From: Hahella sp. HNIBRBA332
GTDB lineage: Bacteria > Pseudomonadota > Gammaproteobacteria > Pseudomonadales > Oleiphilaceae
Length of the DNA stretch: 64,000 nt
Direction: 5' to 3'
Assembly (NCBI RefSeq): GCF_030719035.1
Contig: NZ_CP132203.1
Span: forward strand, 2,418,001-2,482,000
Part shown: piece by piece, positions 61,939-64,000 of the stretch
Layout: every line of letters starts with the position of its first letter
Position numbering within the stretch: position 1 is the first letter of the stretch
Translations under genes and position numbers: made by a program
Notes under the pieces: generated by a model
Databases searched by the model: none
The model's input: the letters and a program-made list of their open reading frames with translations, nothing else
Told to the model about the DNA's origin: nothing

Positions 61939-64000
61939 CTACTCCTTGGCGCTTTTTAAGAGCACTTCACCTAAACGAAGACCAGTCTTAGTAAGTCGGC
62001 AATTAGCTAAAGTATTAAATGCTATCTCCAAATTTTTGTTGGTATCAGACAGTTGATTTTCGGCTCGGATCTGCATATGGGGAATATTTTTAGACCTAAT
62101 ATAAGTCCAGAATCGACGCAACTCTACGAATACAAATATCGCATGAAACAAGCCTGATGGAGGTCGCATATCTTCCCTCCATGGCGATGGGACCTTATTA
62201 TCTGAATTTTCAACAATCTGATATTGCTTCTCAAGGAGATATAGCTTCTGATGACGATATTCATGAATAATAGAATCAGCCAAGTCATAGGCATCAATAA
62301 GTTTTCCTCCTTGAACTACAGAAACATATAATGCCCCAGGGACGCTATTATCACTAAAGGAGACAATTTTATTAGGATCCGCACTAGGATCTCGCACAAA
62401 TTGCACTGATTTACAAATTGAATTTATCTCATTAAGTAATGCAGGACGCCACTTCTCTATAATTTCAATTGCATTATAAAAAACCAGCTCTGCGTCAAGT
62501 GCAGTCTCAGTTCTTTCAAAAATTATAGAGTTTCCAAATGGCACCCGAAGCCATGAATCATTTAAGTGTAGTAATAGTGTTCCTCGCTTAAACTTTTCCA
62601 CATTATCTAAAAGCCATCGCGGATAGGTTTTATCAATATTTAGTCTTGTCCCATCCACTCTGCATACTGTCAAGCCATTTTCTATGGAGTTCATGGTACG
62701 ACTCCATGCTATAGCTCCAGGCTGTTGTGAAATAACACCTGTATATTCTATCAGCTTATCTGCCACCTCACGCTTAAATTTAGTATCTTTTTCACTAAGA
62801 GACATCAGTGCTGATTCCACTCCCAACTTTTGTTCAGATACCGAGCTCTCCCATAAACTTGAAATTATATCGTTACTCATCTCTGCCCTCTCAAACCTTT
62901 TCAATTTTCTAATACTCATATCCCCATCAACTAAGCGAGACATAGAAGTTTCAGAGAGGGCTATTTTGACTCGGTTTTGGGCGTGTTTTACAAGCGCTGT
63001 TATTTCTTTGCAATATATTGTTGGATTCTTAAAACCTCCATGATTAAACCTATGCGGCACAGCCCCTCCGCCACATATATCAACAATTTCACATTCTTGA
63101 CATTTTTCACATAAACCATCTTTTTTCAGCAAACTACGATGTGACTTTAGAACCTCAGACCTAGCGATTTTTGAAATTGAGGTTGTTTGAACATTTCCTA
63201 TAATCTTCGTCACCCCATCACCTACGACTTTCATTACATCGAGGTCGTGGTAACTCCCATCAGTTTCAATAGTGACGAGACTAACATCTCCAAAACCGAA
63301 TGCGTCCGTTTCTGATGGCAACCCTACAATTCCATCAAGTAATGCTTCAAAAGTTCTGATTTTGAGATGGGGAAACTCATCGAACCATAGATCAAAGGCT
63401 TCAAGAAGCCAATCTTGATAGAGGTCTGTTTTCTCTGAACGCCCTGGCGGAGGCCTCAAGTAATGAGCATCAGGCAATAAAAAGTCAAGTTTTGGAACTT
63501 GATGGGCGTTGAAAAATTCAAATAGTTTGCGAGGTTCTATTGATGGATCAATAACTGAAATAACTCCCGAAAATACTTCTGGAGTCTTTTTGAGTAACTC
63601 AAGTGCACTGAGAGCCTTTGCAAAACTGGAGCGACCTCGCCTAGTTGTTCGATGTAGATCGTTTGCTTCTTTGGGACCGTCTAGACTTAAGGACACACCT
63701 ATATTTGCTTTTTTAAGCTTATCAAGAGCCAATTCTGTTAGAAGTATCCCATTAGTTTGTAAACTAATATCAACCTGTATAGTCTCGCTAAGACTATCTC
63801 TGATTAGCTGTGCAAATTCAACCAACTCAGGAACGCCCATTAAGAGGGGCTCACCTCCATGAAATATAACTACACATTGACGTAATTCTTTTTCTTTTAC
63901 ATAGGTGTAAAGTTGCCCTACAAAAGCCAATCTGTCCTCCATACTTAGTATTCGAGGCATTGAGCGCCAGCTCTGATCGGCATGATGGTACACATAGCAG
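61939..64000 (-). CDS. FxsB-type radical SAM/SPASM maturase fused to HExxH hydroxylase-like domain (partial at window edge)
   Basis: The frame is open to the window edge. The apparent GTG start at 63993 is internal: the codons before it read Cys-Tyr, so CYVYHHADQSWR is the end of the radical SAM CxxxCxxC motif and the N-terminus lies beyond 64000. Further core motifs: VVIFHGGEPLL, SLQTNGILL, SLSLDGP. The SPASM domain (LCEKCQECEIVDICGGG...NPTIYC) binds auxiliary clusters. HADQSWR, FLLPDAHY and CGGGAVPHRF match the FxsB group of cyclophane-forming maturases. The C-terminal third carries an intact HEYRH at 62251-62265 and PSPWREDMRPPSGLFHAIF, as in HExxH peptide beta-hydroxylases. The product is probably a cross-linked, hydroxylated peptide. 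Confidence 0.92.
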   Translation of the reverse strand, partial: CYVYHHADQSWRSMPRILSMEDRLAFVGQLYTYVKEKELRQCVVIFHGGEPLLMGVPELVEFAQLIRDSLSETIQVDISLQTNGILLTELALDKLKKANIGVSLSLDGPKEANDLHRTTRRGRSSFAKALSALELLKKTPEVFSGVISVIDPSIEPRKLFEFFNAHQVPKLDFLLPDAHYLRPPPGRSEKTDLYQDWLLEAFDLWFDEFPHLKIRTFEALLDGIVGLPSETDAFGFGDVSLVTIETDGSYHDLDVMKVVGDGVTKIIGNVQTTSISKIARSEVLKSHRSLLKKDGLCEKCQECEIVDICGGGAVPHRFNHGGFKNPTIYCKEITALVKHAQNRVKIALSETSMSRLVDGDMSIRKLKRFERAEMSNDIISSLWESSVSEQKLGVESALMSLSEKDTKFKREVADKLIEYTGVISQQPGAIAWSRTMNSIENGLTVCRVDGTRLNIDKTYPRWLLDNVEKFKRGTLLLHLNDSWLRVPFGNSIIFERTETALDAELVFYNAIEIIEKWRPALLNEINSICKSVQFVRDPSADPNKIVSFSDNSVPGALYVSVVQGGKLIDAYDLADSIIHEYRHQKLYLLEKQYQIVENSDNKVPSPWREDMRPPSGLFHAIFVFVELRRFWTYIRSKNIPHMQIRAENQLSDTNKNLEIAFNTLANCRLTKTGLRLGEVLLKSAKE
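62251..62265 (-). other. HExxH motif of the hydroxylase-like domain
   Basis: Codons CAT GAA TAT CGT CAT encode His-Glu-Tyr-Arg-His, in SIIHEYRHQKLYLLEK. Both His and the Glu are intact, unlike many FxsB fusions in which this extension is described as inactive. Confidence 0.9.

Noticed and set aside
63991..63993. GTG as the start of the radical SAM protein
   Set aside because: The frame continues upstream as Cys-Tyr to the window edge, and this Cys is the last of the CxxxCxxC cluster motif, so the true start lies outside.

Overview
The window is chromosomal DNA from a free-living, flagellated marine or saprophytic gammaproteobacterium. Secreted polysaccharide-active and lytic proteins, chemoreceptors, a c-di-GMP enzyme, phosphonate use and a moderate-to-high GC background point to an Oceanospirillales relative of Hahella. 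That is an inference from gene content, not from a marker gene.

Layout. 1-13 kb: a frameshifted edge gene, a DUF3703 protein, a GGDEF-EAL protein, an Aer-like chemoreceptor, an AAC(6')-like acetyltransferase, a secreted polygalacturonase (GH28), a discoidin-linked dihaem oxidoreductase, a small protein with the catalytic spacing of the Burkholderia lethal factor 1 glutamine deamidase, a methyltransferase and a BdlA-like receptor. 13-24 kb: xylulokinase, a hypothetical protein, an orphan tyrosine recombinase, a secreted chitinase, a glycine-zipper protein, two AT-rich hypotheticals, catalase HPII, and a second small protein with an SGC...H arrangement.

24-35.3 kb: a complete 2-aminoethylphosphonate (AEP) locus. 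It comprises the regulator phnR, an ABC importer (phnS, phnT, phnU), phnW and phnX for the phosphonoacetaldehyde route, a DMT exporter, an FAD oxidase, a HAD phosphatase and a PhnZ-like HD oxygenase. PhnF-type operators precede phnR and phnS. A tandem repeat array of about 0.9 kb separates phnS from phnT.

35-55 kb: scattered accessory and housekeeping genes: amidase, NhaR, the deoCBD nucleoside operon, a multidomain chitin-binding/expansin-like secreted protein, a RAYT transposase, a LysR-controlled hydrolase, a LasA-like M23 protease and OsmC. This stretch is peppered with a short dispersed repeat (core GGACACCCAC / GTGGGTGTCC), found in gaps and inside reading frames and flanking the RAYT gene. 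52.8-58.2 kb: a stress cluster (PfpI/DJ-1, SPW-VKOR membrane protein, NAD-dependent epimerase, two Hsp20 proteins and one Hsp20 remnant).

59.4-64 kb (running off the right edge): a compact AT-rich minus-strand operon. It encodes an FxsB-type radical SAM/SPASM maturase fused to an intact HExxH beta-hydroxylase-like domain, a UPF0489 peptide-arginase-like protein, a GNAT acyltransferase and a family 2 glycosyltransferase. This combination looks like a new ribosomal-peptide (RiPP) pathway and is my leading candidate for an undescribed system. The precursor peptide is not in the window and probably lies just beyond the right edge.
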